Shown: in pieces, positions 1 through 6,592 of the stretch | Layout of the letters: each line of letters opens with the position of its first letter | Position numbering within the stretch: the first letter of the stretch is position 1 | NCBI GenBank assembly: GCA_964502525.1 | Contig: CAZCXH010000163.1 | Span: forward strand, 1 to 11,527 | DNA length: 11,527 nt | DNA from: DATLYB01 sp964502525 | Lineage (GTDB): Bacteria; Bacteroidota; Bacteroidia; Chitinophagales; CAIOSU01 | Direction of reading: 5' to 3' | Made by a program: the position numbers and the translations under genes | Notes under the pieces: generated by a model | Databases searched by the model: none | Seen by the model: the letters and a program-made list of their open reading frames with translations, nothing else | Told to the model about the DNA's origin: nothing

Positions 1-126
1 GATGTGTATTTCGGGGCAATGCTCGGAACAGCCGTTACCACTTTGATTTGGTGGTGGTTTTCTGTAAAATCCATTTTGCCCGATTTGGATGGAAAGCCTC
101 TTTCCTCTATTTTGAGAGGCGCATGA
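1..126 (+). CDS. C-terminal fragment of a probable PAP2-family membrane phosphatase
   Basis: An open frame enters from the left edge and runs 41 codons to a TGA at 124-126. It contains DVYFGAMLG followed by a hydrophobic stretch rich in T, L, I and W, then a short polar tail ending ILRGA. In PAP2/PgpB phosphatases the third catalytic motif ends in an Asp followed by a Gly-rich membrane helix (typically HYPSDVxxGxxxG), and the visible start fits that point. The catalytic His and Arg lie outside the window, so the assignment rests on this short tail alone. The family removes phosphate from lipid pyrophosphates such as undecaprenyl pyrophosphate or phosphatidylglycerophosphate. Its stop overlaps the next start as ATGA, which suggests translational coupling and a shared role with the downstream glycosyltransferase. 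It is truncated only by the window edge. Confidence 0.55.
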   Translation, partial: DVYFGAMLGTAVTTLIWWWFSVKSILPDLDGKPLSSILRGA

Positions 127-1760
127 CTAAATTCTATTCGTTCCGAAATTTTCAACCCTACGCTATAATAACTCTGCTTGGCGCCCTGCTGTTTATTCCA
201 TTTCTCGGGAGAGTGCATTTATTCGATTGGGACGAAATCAACTTTGCAGAATCAGCAAGGGAGATGCTCGTAACCGGAAATTATACCCGCGTGATGATTG
301 ATTACGTGCCATTCTGGGAAAAGCCCCCCCTGTTTTTCTGGCTGCAGGCAATTGCCATGAAAATGTTCGGCATCAATGAATTTGCCGCGCGTTTTCCGAA
401 TGCAATTTGCGGCATCATAACGCTGTGCCTCATTTTTTTTCTTGGACGAAAATATTTCGATGCAACGTTCGGATGGTTGTGGGCGCTGGCTTACATTGGT
501 TCATTCCTTCCGCATTTCTACTTCAAGTCGGGAATCATAGATCCGTGGTTCAATCTGTTTATTTTTTCAGGAATCGCATCTCTGATAGCAGCGTCTTCGA
601 AAAAAGTCCCTTCCGCAATGCACTTCGCATTATCCGGATTGTTTGCCGGATTGGCAATTCTGACCAAGGGACCAGCCGGCCTGCTGATTATTCTTCTGGC
701 TGGCGGGATTTGTCTTTTTTCAAGCGCGAAGCGGATTGGTGCTAAATCCGCGGGATATTTCCTCTTTAGTACTCTGGCAATATCTTCAATATGGATTGGA
801 GCCGAAGTGATTCAGCATGGAACCGGACTGTTGCGTGACTTTATTGAATATCAGGTTCGTTTATTCTCCACGACAGGAGCCGGTCACAGCGGACCGTTTT
901 ATTATCACGCAATAGTGTTGCTGATTGGATGTTTTCCGGCTTCCCTGCTTGCAATTAACGGTTTTTTAAAAAAACATGGCGCAGACCCGGTTCAGCTAAA
1001 CTTCAGGCTTTGGATGATCATTCTGTTTATGGTTGTCCTGATTTTATTTTCAATCGCCAAAACAAAAATCATCCATTATTCTTCGCTGTGCTATCTGCCG
1101 CTTACATTTCTTGCAGCATGGGAAATTTATTTCAGAATTAAAACGGGATATAAAATTTCAAAAGTGTTAAACGCCATCCTGCTTGCGCTCGGATTTGCGA
1201 TAGGTTCTGTGGCAGTGTTGATTCCATGTTTCGGAAACCAAACCGAATTAATTATTCCATACATAAAGGATTCATTCGCGAAAGCCAGTCTTGATGCAGA
1301 AGTTGATTGGCCTCCTCACCTGATGTTTATTGGAATCACGTATGCCATAACGACTGTCGCTTCATTCATCCTGCTAAATAAAAATTTCAAACAAGGTATT
1401 GCGCTGCATTTTGCAAGCACCTGCATTTTCATTCAAGCCGTCATGTTTTCATTCGCCCCGCGCATCGAACGTTACAACCAAGGAGCCGCCATTGACTTTT
1501 ACAAATCGCTGCAGGGCAAAGACGTTTACGTTGAAGCGCTCGGCTTCAAAAGCTTCGCTCATTTGTTTTACACCCAAAAGCAGCCGCAGGAAAACCCGAA
1601 AAGCCATGACAAAGAATGGCTGCTGCATGGCGATATTGACAAGCCGGTTTATTTCGTGTGTAAGATTAACAAGGCGCAGGAATATGCTTCATTTCCTCAA
1701 CTGGAAGAAATCGAGCGAAAAAATGGATTTGTATTTTTCAAGCGCGAACCGGGGCGGTAA
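123..1760 (+). CDS. GT39/ArnT-like integral membrane glycosyltransferase
   Basis: This is a 545-residue multi-pass membrane protein of the PMT/ArnT (GT39) type. These enzymes move a sugar from a polyprenyl-phosphate carrier onto a lipid or protein on the far side of the inner membrane. The first membrane helix is at about residues 13-30. Directly after it come the hallmark acidic pair D37-E38 (FDWDEINFAESARE) and the K67-P68-P69 motif (WEKPPLFFWLQ), followed by FAARFPNAICG. About ten further hydrophobic segments follow, then a soluble C-terminal part of roughly 100 residues. I chose ATG 123 over the in-frame ATG at 48. The 25 extra residues look non-coding, and 123 overlaps the upstream stop as ATGA. 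The natural acceptor (lipid A, protein or other glycan) cannot be told from the sequence. Confidence 0.85.
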   Translation: MTKFYSFRNFQPYAIITLLGALLFIPFLGRVHLFDWDEINFAESAREMLVTGNYTRVMIDYVPFWEKPPLFFWLQAIAMKMFGINEFAARFPNAICGIITLCLIFFLGRKYFDATFGWLWALAYIGSFLPHFYFKSGIIDPWFNLFIFSGIASLIAASSKKVPSAMHFALSGLFAGLAILTKGPAGLLIILLAGGICLFSSAKRIGAKSAGYFLFSTLAISSIWIGAEVIQHGTGLLRDFIEYQVRLFSTTGAGHSGPFYYHAIVLLIGCFPASLLAINGFLKKHGADPVQLNFRLWMIILFMVVLILFSIAKTKIIHYSSLCYLPLTFLAAWEIYFRIKTGYKISKVLNAILLALGFAIGSVAVLIPCFGNQTELIIPYIKDSFAKASLDAEVDWPPHLMFIGITYAITTVASFILLNKNFKQGIALHFASTCIFIQAVMFSFAPRIERYNQGAAIDFYKSLQGKDVYVEALGFKSFAHLFYTQKQPQENPKSHDKEWLLHGDIDKPVYFVCKINKAQEYASFPQLEEIERKNGFVFFKREPGR

Positions 1761-1770
1761 AACCTGAATT

Positions 1771-2550
1771 TTATTTTCCCTCGCTCCTCTTCCCCCGTTC
1801 CCCATCCCGGGTTGCATAGATTTCAAATTTCCCCAACCCCATTCTTTGCAAAAAGTGCATCAAGCTCACTTTTAGCACACCCAACCCATATTTCATGCTG
1901 CGGCTGAAATTGATGGACGATGCTTCTTCGAAATATTTTGTCGGGCAGGTGACTTCTGCAATTTGAAATCCAGCGTAAAAAATTTGCGACAGCATCTGAT
2001 TGTCGAAAACGAAATCATCCGAGTTTGCATCAATATTGATGCGCTCTATCACCTTCCTTGAAAAAGCCCGATAGCCGGTATGGTACTCCGACAGTTTCTG
2101 CCCGATAAGAATATTCTGTGATAGTGTAAGCATCCGGTTGAAAACATATTTATAAAAAGGCATTCCTCCCTTGCGCGCTCCTCCGCCAAGAATCCGCGAT
2201 CCCAATACCACCGGGTAAACATCATTTGCAATGATGGAAGCCATGGCTGCAATAAGCTTTGGAGTGTACTGATAATCCGGATGAAGCATTATCACTATAT
2301 CAGCGCCCAGCTCAAGCGCCTTTTTATAGCACGTTTTCTGATTGCCTCCGTAACCCTTGTTCTTTTCATGCCGGATGATGTGCCTTATGCCGATTTTTTG
2401 ACCAACCTCAACGGTTCTATCCTTGCTGTTGTCATCCACCAGCACCACCTCGTCCACAATTTCCTTTGGGATTTCGCTGCATGTCTTTTCCAATGTAAGT
2501 TCCGCATTGTACGCGGGCAGCACCACTACTATTTTTTTTCCGAGTAGCAT
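1771..2550 (-). CDS. GT2 (GT-A fold) glycosyltransferase, polyprenyl-phosphate sugar synthase-like
   Basis: This 259-residue soluble protein opens with the classic GT2 start VVVLPAYNAELTLEKT (residues 8-23), then VLVDDNSKDRT with D39/D40 binding the nucleotide. It continues with a GYGGNQKTCY segment and a metal/substrate loop in IVIMLHPDYQYTP. There is no membrane segment, so it probably acts at the cytoplasmic face. Relatives resemble dolichol-phosphate mannose synthases, which load a sugar onto a polyprenyl phosphate. That is the donor type a GT39 enzyme uses, and the two genes converge with only 10 bp between their stops. The functional pairing is inferred; the strand arrangement means they are not one operon. 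The C-terminus is basic and rich in charged residues. The sugar donor cannot be read from the sequence. Confidence 0.85.
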   Translation of the reverse strand: MLLGKKIVVVLPAYNAELTLEKTCSEIPKEIVDEVVLVDDNSKDRTVEVGQKIGIRHIIRHEKNKGYGGNQKTCYKKALELGADIVIMLHPDYQYTPKLIAAMASIIANDVYPVVLGSRILGGGARKGGMPFYKYVFNRMLTLSQNILIGQKLSEYHTGYRAFSRKVIERINIDANSDDFVFDNQMLSQIFYAGFQIAEVTCPTKYFEEASSINFSRSMKYGLGVLKVSLMHFLQRMGLGKFEIYATRDGERGKRSEGK

Positions 2551-2562
2551 TTAGAAAGTCGT

Positions 2563-2570
2563 CAAAAATA
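2563..2570 (-). promoter_or_regulatory. Bacteroidota -7 box for the GT2 gene
   Basis: Read on the minus strand this is TATTTTTG, a full match to the TAnnTTTG -7 consensus, 12 bp before the GT2 start codon. Transcription would begin almost at the start codon, giving a very short leader. No convincing -33 TTG lies at the usual spacing. Confidence 0.45.
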
Positions 2571-2637
2571 TGAAATCGGTTTTCAATAATAATATGCTCG
2601 CAAATTAAAAAGCATTACCTCCCCCCTCTAAAATCGT

Positions 2638-2645
2638 TATCTTTG
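2638..2645 (+). promoter_or_regulatory. Bacteroidota -7 box for ribBA
   Basis: TATCTTTG matches TAnnTTTG exactly and lies 24 bp before ATG 2670. It overlaps the alternative TTG start at 2643, so that start would fall within the promoter rather than in the message. The implied leader of under about 20 nt leaves no room for an FMN riboswitch. Confidence 0.6.
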
Positions 2646-2669
2646 CAAACGATCTGTAAACCATTAGCA

Positions 2670-3887
2670 ATGCTGAAATTCAACACCATTGAAGAAGCCA
2701 TTGAAGACATCCGCAAAGGCAAGCTGGTGATTGTTGTGGATGACGAAGACCGCGAGAACGAAGGCGACTTCATCACAGCCGCGCGCAACGCCACACCGGA
2801 GGTCATCAACTTCATGTCGAAGCATGGACGCGGATTGATTTGCGCTCCGATAGTTGAAGAGCGCTGCGAAGAGTTGGGGTTGGATCTGATGGTGGGCGAA
2901 AACACGTCATTGCATCACACGCCATTTACCGTTACCATTGACTGGCGCGGACCGGGAATGTCAACCGGCATCTCCGCCAGCGACCGATCGAAAACGGTGA
3001 TGGCGCTGATTAATCCGGAAACGAAACCGCACGATCTTGCCAAGCCCGGCCATATCTTCCCGCTGAAAGCCAGAAAAGGCGGTGTGCTGAGGCGCGCGGG
3101 ACATACCGAAGCAACCATTGATTTGGCTCGTCTTGCCGGATTTGACCCCGTTGGCATTCTCGTGGAAATCATGAACGATGACGGCTCGATGGCCCGCCTG
3201 CCGGAATTGTTTCAGATAGCAAAACTGTTTGATCTTAAAATCATCTCCATCGAGGATTTGATTGAATACCGCATGTCGAAGGAGCGGCTGATCAAGCGTG
3301 AAACAGAAGTGAACCTGCCGACCAAATATGGAGATTTTAAACTAATTGCATATTCGCAGCTTACCACCGATGAGGTTCATATGGCGCTGGTGAAAGGCGA
3401 ATGGAAAAAAGACGAGCCGGTGCTGACCCGCGTTCACTCATCATGCGTCACGGGCGATATTCTCGGCTCGCTGCGCTGCGATTGCGGGGAGCAGCTTCAT
3501 GCCGCGCTGAAGATGGTGGAACAGGAAGGCAAAGGCATAGTGCTTTACATGAAGCAGGAAGGCAGGGGTATTGGATTACTGAATAAATTAAAAGCATATA
3601 AACTTCAGGAGGAAGGGAAAGATACGGTTGACGCCAACCTGGCCCTGGGCTACGACATGGACTCCCGCGACTATGGCGTGGGCGCGCAAATACTCCGCGA
3701 TCTGGGCATCACGAAAATGCGGCTCATCACCAACAACCCGCGCAAACGCACCGGCTTGATCGGTTACGGATTGGAAATTGTAGATAATGTTCCTTTAGAG
3801 ATAAACCCTAATCCGCATAATGAACATTACCTCCTCACGAAGCGCGACAGGCTGGGGCATGAAATTCTGCGAGATATAATGCGGTGA
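2670..3887 (+). CDS. ribBA: Bifunctional 3,4-dihydroxy-2-butanone-4-phosphate synthase / GTP cyclohydrolase II
   Basis: This 405-residue cytoplasmic fusion supplies both entry points of riboflavin synthesis. The RibB half (about residues 4-203) makes dihydroxybutanone phosphate from ribulose 5-phosphate. It shows DDEDRENEGD (24-33), HHTPFTV, STGISASDRS, PGHIFPL and HTEATIDLARLAG with H145. The RibA half (about 208-402) opens GTP to the diaminopyrimidine. It has the zinc-binding set C259, C270 and C272 in SSCVTGDILGSLRCDCG, then the GTP-binding YMKQEGRGIGL (293-303), DSRDYGVGAQIL and LITNNPRKRTGL. All key residues of both halves appear present, so both activities are expected. I chose ATG 2670 over TTG 2643 because a -7 promoter box overlaps the latter. 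It is transcribed alone, divergent from the GT2 gene, and its stop abuts that of arfB. Confidence 0.97.
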   Translation: MLKFNTIEEAIEDIRKGKLVIVVDDEDRENEGDFITAARNATPEVINFMSKHGRGLICAPIVEERCEELGLDLMVGENTSLHHTPFTVTIDWRGPGMSTGISASDRSKTVMALINPETKPHDLAKPGHIFPLKARKGGVLRRAGHTEATIDLARLAGFDPVGILVEIMNDDGSMARLPELFQIAKLFDLKIISIEDLIEYRMSKERLIKRETEVNLPTKYGDFKLIAYSQLTTDEVHMALVKGEWKKDEPVLTRVHSSCVTGDILGSLRCDCGEQLHAALKMVEQEGKGIVLYMKQEGRGIGLLNKLKAYKLQEEGKDTVDANLALGYDMDSRDYGVGAQILRDLGITKMRLITNNPRKRTGLIGYGLEIVDNVPLEINPNPHNEHYLLTKRDRLGHEILRDIMR

Positions 3888-4313
3888 TCATTCTTCCGCG
3901 CTGTTCAAATCAACTTTTTTCCTGCCTTTCTTCTTTTCGCTGGTGATATGCTTTTTCTTATGGCGCCTTTCAATGGAAGCTTTGGTGGGTTCTGTGGGTT
4001 TTCTGAGCTTCGGCCGCTTCAGCGCTTTTTCAATCATCCGGTAAAAGCGTTCTTTGGAGGCTTCCTTATTCTTTAACTGCGATCTGAACAGTTCGGTAAC
4101 AATACGCAGGTCGCCCTCAGATGACAGCTTATGCCCCAGCCTCTCCTTGATTAACAACTTCTCATCCAAATCAAGAATGTTGGAATTTCTAACGTTAAAT
4201 ACCAGCTCGACTTTCGTGGCAACCTTGTTAACATGCTGCCCCCCCTTCCCGCCACTGCGTGAAGTGCGGAATTTGAATTCCCTTTCAAAGTTTCTTTTCT
4301 TTAATCCTGCCAT
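3888..4313 (-). CDS. arfB: Alternative ribosome-rescue factor ArfB (peptidyl-tRNA hydrolase, YaeJ family)
   Basis: This 141-residue protein matches the length of E. coli ArfB (about 140). It carries the class I release-factor catalytic loop SGGKGGQHVNKVATKVEL, with GGQ at residues 24-26, but has no stop-codon-recognition domain. The last ~45 residues are Lys/Arg-rich (RRHKKKH, EKKKGRKK). In ArfB such a tail enters the empty mRNA channel of stalled ribosomes, where the GGQ loop then frees the nascent chain. The gene converges on ribBA with no spacer: both stops lie within the palindrome TGATCA at 3885-3890. It diverges from rarA across a 91-bp gap. A near-match to the -7 box lies on the minus strand at about 4331-4338, but it is not a full consensus. 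Confidence 0.93.
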   Translation of the reverse strand: MAGLKKRNFEREFKFRTSRSGGKGGQHVNKVATKVELVFNVRNSNILDLDEKLLIKERLGHKLSSEGDLRIVTELFRSQLKNKEASKERFYRMIEKALKRPKLRKPTEPTKASIERRHKKKHITSEKKKGRKKVDLNSAEE

Positions 4314-4390
4314 ACAACTTTCTTTTCCGCAAAATAAGCTTTGCGCGATGAATTATAAAACGATTTGTCATCTTTAATGCTGAAACAAAC

Positions 4391-4399
4391 TATCTTTTG
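4391..4399 (+). promoter_or_regulatory. Possible -7 box for rarA
   Basis: TATCTTTTG is the TAnnTTTG box with one extra T, only 5 bp before ATG 4405. A TTG at 4365-4367 could serve as the -33 element. Transcription from here would start at or next to the start codon, giving an essentially leaderless message. Confidence 0.35.
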
Positions 4400-4404
4400 A
4401 AAGC

Positions 4405-5673
4405 ATGAATGACTCTTCCATCCCGTTGGCAGAAAGGATGCGCCCCGCATCGCTGAATGATTTTGCCGGTCAGGACCATCTCGTTGGCGATGAGAAGATT
4501 CTGCGAATTGTAATCAGATCAGGTAATATTCCCTCGATGATTTTCTGGGGACCTCCAGGAGTCGGAAAAACAACGCTTGCAAACATCATCGCAAAGGAAA
4601 CGGGTAAAACCTTTATCACGCTGAGCGCCATCAGCTCGGGCGTGAAAGAGGTGCGCGAGGTGATTGACCTTGCAAAGAAAAATGGCAACATCCTTTTGTT
4701 CATTGATGAAATCCACCGCTTCAACAAGGCGCAGCAGGACAGCCTCCTGGGTGCAGTAGAAAAAGGCTGGGTGACGCTGATTGGCGCGACAACAGAAAAT
4801 CCATCGTTTGAAGTGATTTCAGCTTTGCTCTCTCGCTGCCAGGTTTACATTCTCAAAGAACTGAGCAAGGATGATTTGCTGAAGTTGCTCGATCATGCCA
4901 TCAAAACGGATGAAATTTTAAAATCACGCGAAATCCAGTTGCAGGAAACGGAAGCGCTCCTTCGCCTGTCCGGTGGCGATGCCCGCAAGCTGCTGAACCT
5001 GCTGGAGATTACAGTCAACTCAGTCACGAAAGGCAAAGTGCTGATTACTGATGATCTTGTGATCAAGAACGCGCAGAAGAAAATGGCGCTCTACGACAAA
5101 GGAGGTGAACAGCACTATGACATCATCTCGGCTTTCATCAAATCCATGCGCGGCAGCGACCCGAACGCAGCGGTGTATTGGCTGGCACGCATGATCGAAG
5201 GCGGTGAAGACCCGCTGTTTATCGCAAGGCGCATGTTGATTCTCGCCAGCGAAGACATCGGCAACGCCAACCCCAATGCGCTCGTGCTTGCCGGCAGTTG
5301 TTTCCAGGCGGTGAATGTCATCGGATATCCCGAGTGCAATCTGATTCTCTCGCAAACGGCCATCTATCTTGCAACTTCTCCAAAAAGCAATTCAGCAACC
5401 ACTGCGATTGGCAACGCGACTGCGCTTGTCAAAGAAACGGGCGACCAGCCCGTGCCGCTTCACATCCGCAACGCACCCACCGGACTGATGAAGCAATTGG
5501 GTTACGGCAGAGGATACAAATACGCACACGAATACGAAGGCAACTTCACGCAGGAAGAATTCCTTCCCGAAAAAATCCGCAACACGGTTCTATACCAGCC
5601 GGGTGATAATCCAAAGGAAAATGAGATACGAAAAAGATTGAAGGAGTGGTGGGAGGAGAAATATGGGTATTGA
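4405..5673 (+). CDS. rarA: Replication-associated recombination protein A (AAA+ ATPase)
   Basis: This 422-residue AAA+ ATPase belongs to the RarA/MgsA/WRNIP1 family, which acts at stalled replication forks with the clamp loader, SSB and RecA. The N-terminus PLAERMRPASLNDFAGQ is the family signature and fixes the start at ATG 4405; the next Met would remove half of it. Walker A is GPPGVGKT (49-56) and Walker B is LLFIDE (97-102). Sensor 1 is GATTENPSF (127-135), the arginine finger is R144 in LLSRCQV, and sensor 2 is GGDARKL with R194. The C-terminal half holds the family's SMRGSDPNAAVYWLARM and ASEDIGNANPNAL blocks, which form the tetramerisation region. Length is close to E. coli RarA (447). 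It is not in an operon with a following gene. Confidence 0.96.
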   Translation: MNDSSIPLAERMRPASLNDFAGQDHLVGDEKILRIVIRSGNIPSMIFWGPPGVGKTTLANIIAKETGKTFITLSAISSGVKEVREVIDLAKKNGNILLFIDEIHRFNKAQQDSLLGAVEKGWVTLIGATTENPSFEVISALLSRCQVYILKELSKDDLLKLLDHAIKTDEILKSREIQLQETEALLRLSGGDARKLLNLLEITVNSVTKGKVLITDDLVIKNAQKKMALYDKGGEQHYDIISAFIKSMRGSDPNAAVYWLARMIEGGEDPLFIARRMLILASEDIGNANPNALVLAGSCFQAVNVIGYPECNLILSQTAIYLATSPKSNSATTAIGNATALVKETGDQPVPLHIRNAPTGLMKQLGYGRGYKYAHEYEGNFTQEEFLPEKIRNTVLYQPGDNPKENEIRKRLKEWWEEKYGY

Positions 5674-6047
5674 CGATTCGGAGATTTGGTGAGCCTTTCA
5701 TCGCTGAACGTATTACCCGGCAATTTTTTACAAGCTGCCTCTGACCGCTCTTCTCCACGTTCAGCTTGCCTTTGCTGTCGCTGATCACATTGACGTAAGG
5801 TGCCTTTTCTTATAAGATTTATAATATTTTTATCCAATGCGGATGCTGACGATGTTGTCTTTTTCCAATTCCCTGCATGTCATGCTTCAGATAATCGTGG
5901 ACATGTCCGCTATCTTTTGCTTGTTCGACACGTTCCATTTATCCCTGATTTGTCCAACTTCAGCAACTGTCTGAAAAATTCTTGTGTATTCATCTGTCAA
6001 ACTTGAACAAAACTTGACCTATTTTCACAGCATTAACAGTAGAACCA
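5674..6047. other. Gene-poor stretch with possible coding debris
   Basis: No intact gene is convincing here. Directly after the rarA stop, 5676-5691 resembles a sequence downstream of the pepP stop (14 of 16 identical). On the minus strand several short frames look protein-like but are broken by stops and frame changes, and are described separately. No terminator with a T-run was found. A weak -7-like TATTTTCA at 6020-6027 precedes the cytochrome gene. Confidence 0.5.
5698..6003 (-). pseudogene. Possible decayed gene, unrecognised
   Basis: Reading the minus strand from 6003 gives a frame with FQTVAEVGQIRDKWNVSNKQ and, after one TGA, RELEKDNIVSIRIG up to a TAA near 5824. From about 5808 another frame continues with KAPYVNVISDSKGKLNVEK and SGQRQLVKNCRVIRSAM. 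The pieces have protein-like composition but lie in different frames and are split by stops, as in a frameshifted relic. No family is recognised. Competing frames over the same bases also read open (for example a short one starting at ATG 5993), so this could equally be chance. Confidence 0.25.
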
Positions 6048-6443
6048 ATGAAGTACTATGTAATTGTCCTAATTGCTGCTGCCTGCCTGCTGATGGCGAG
6101 ATGCGGAGTAAAGCGGGAATTGCGGAATGATTTCGCCACTGCAATGTCACGCCTCCCAAGCAAAATTCCTGCCGAAGATCAGGCGAAGCTGGAAGATGCT
6201 TACTACAGAGGCTATCATCTTTATAAAGAAACGTGCTCCGGATGCCATGGGGTAGGAGGAAAGGACACAATTCCACATTTTACTTTCGCGCAGTTGGATA
6301 ACTATCAGGATTCAGCGAAAAGAGGCGACCCTGAAAACCACGCTGTGATGAAAAAACTCAGCCCGGAACAGGTGAGCGATGTGCTGTCGTTTTTGTTTTA
6401 TCGAACGCTTTCCAGACAGGCGGTGATTAAGGAAGGGAAATAA
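6048..6443 (+). CDS. Small monohaem c-type cytochrome
   Basis: This 131-residue exported protein has a hydrophobic N-terminus (MKYYVIVLIAAACLLMA) followed by charged sequence. C19 (ARCG) and C13 (AAAC) sit where a lipoprotein cysteine could be, but neither matches the lipobox well, so it may be secreted or membrane-anchored. The haem site is CSGCH at 63-67 and the likely distal ligand is M101 in HAVMKKLSPEQVSDVLSFL. That final helix is typical of cytochrome c class I folds. Its role would be electron transfer at the periplasmic face. No oxidase or other redox partner lies beside it, so the partner is unknown. Both neighbours are separated by gaps, so it is probably transcribed alone. Confidence 0.85.
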   Translation: MKYYVIVLIAAACLLMARCGVKRELRNDFATAMSRLPSKIPAEDQAKLEDAYYRGYHLYKETCSGCHGVGGKDTIPHFTFAQLDNYQDSAKRGDPENHAVMKKLSPEQVSDVLSFLFYRTLSRQAVIKEGK

Positions 6444-6557
6444 TACGTATTTTGCATGATGATAAAAACAAATACGCTGTCAGCAACTATTCTCACAACT
6501 CCCGGTATAGACAGGCAAAGTAAAAAAGGAAAGGCGCATCCGCATCATTGAAGGAGG

Positions 6558-6592
6558 GGCCTCCTCCGAGGCCGGTTTGCTAAACAACCGGC
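6558..6592 (-). terminator. Tandem hairpins at the 3' end of the halogenase-like gene
   Basis: Two GC-rich inverted repeats overlap here: GGCCTC/GAGGCC (6558-6563 with 6568-6573, 4-nt loop) and GCCGGTT/AACCGGC (6571-6577 with 6586-6592, 8-nt loop). The second includes the stop codon of the minus-strand gene. They share bases, so they are alternative folds. No T-run follows on the minus strand, so termination is plausible but not a textbook intrinsic terminator; mRNA 3'-end protection is another option. Confidence 0.4.

Noticed and set aside
48..122. Upstream ATG start for the GT39 gene
   Set aside because: It would add 25 atypical residues overlapping the upstream phosphatase frame. ATG 123 sits in an ATGA overlap and starts directly before the first membrane helix.
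1761..1770. Terminator between the GT39 and GT2 genes
   Set aside because: Only 10 bp separate the stops and no inverted repeat is seen there.
2643..2669. TTG start for ribBA
   Set aside because: It overlaps an exact TAnnTTTG promoter box, and the extra nine residues are not part of the RibB domain.
2551..2669. FMN riboswitch upstream of ribBA
   Set aside because: The promoter box at 2638-2645 leaves under about 25 nt of leader, and no FMN-riboswitch conserved segments are visible.
5502..5837. 111-codon minus-strand frame overlapping the rarA 3' end
   Set aside because: Its C-terminal half is antisense to conserved rarA sequence and it shows no domain. Only the part outside rarA is considered as possible debris.
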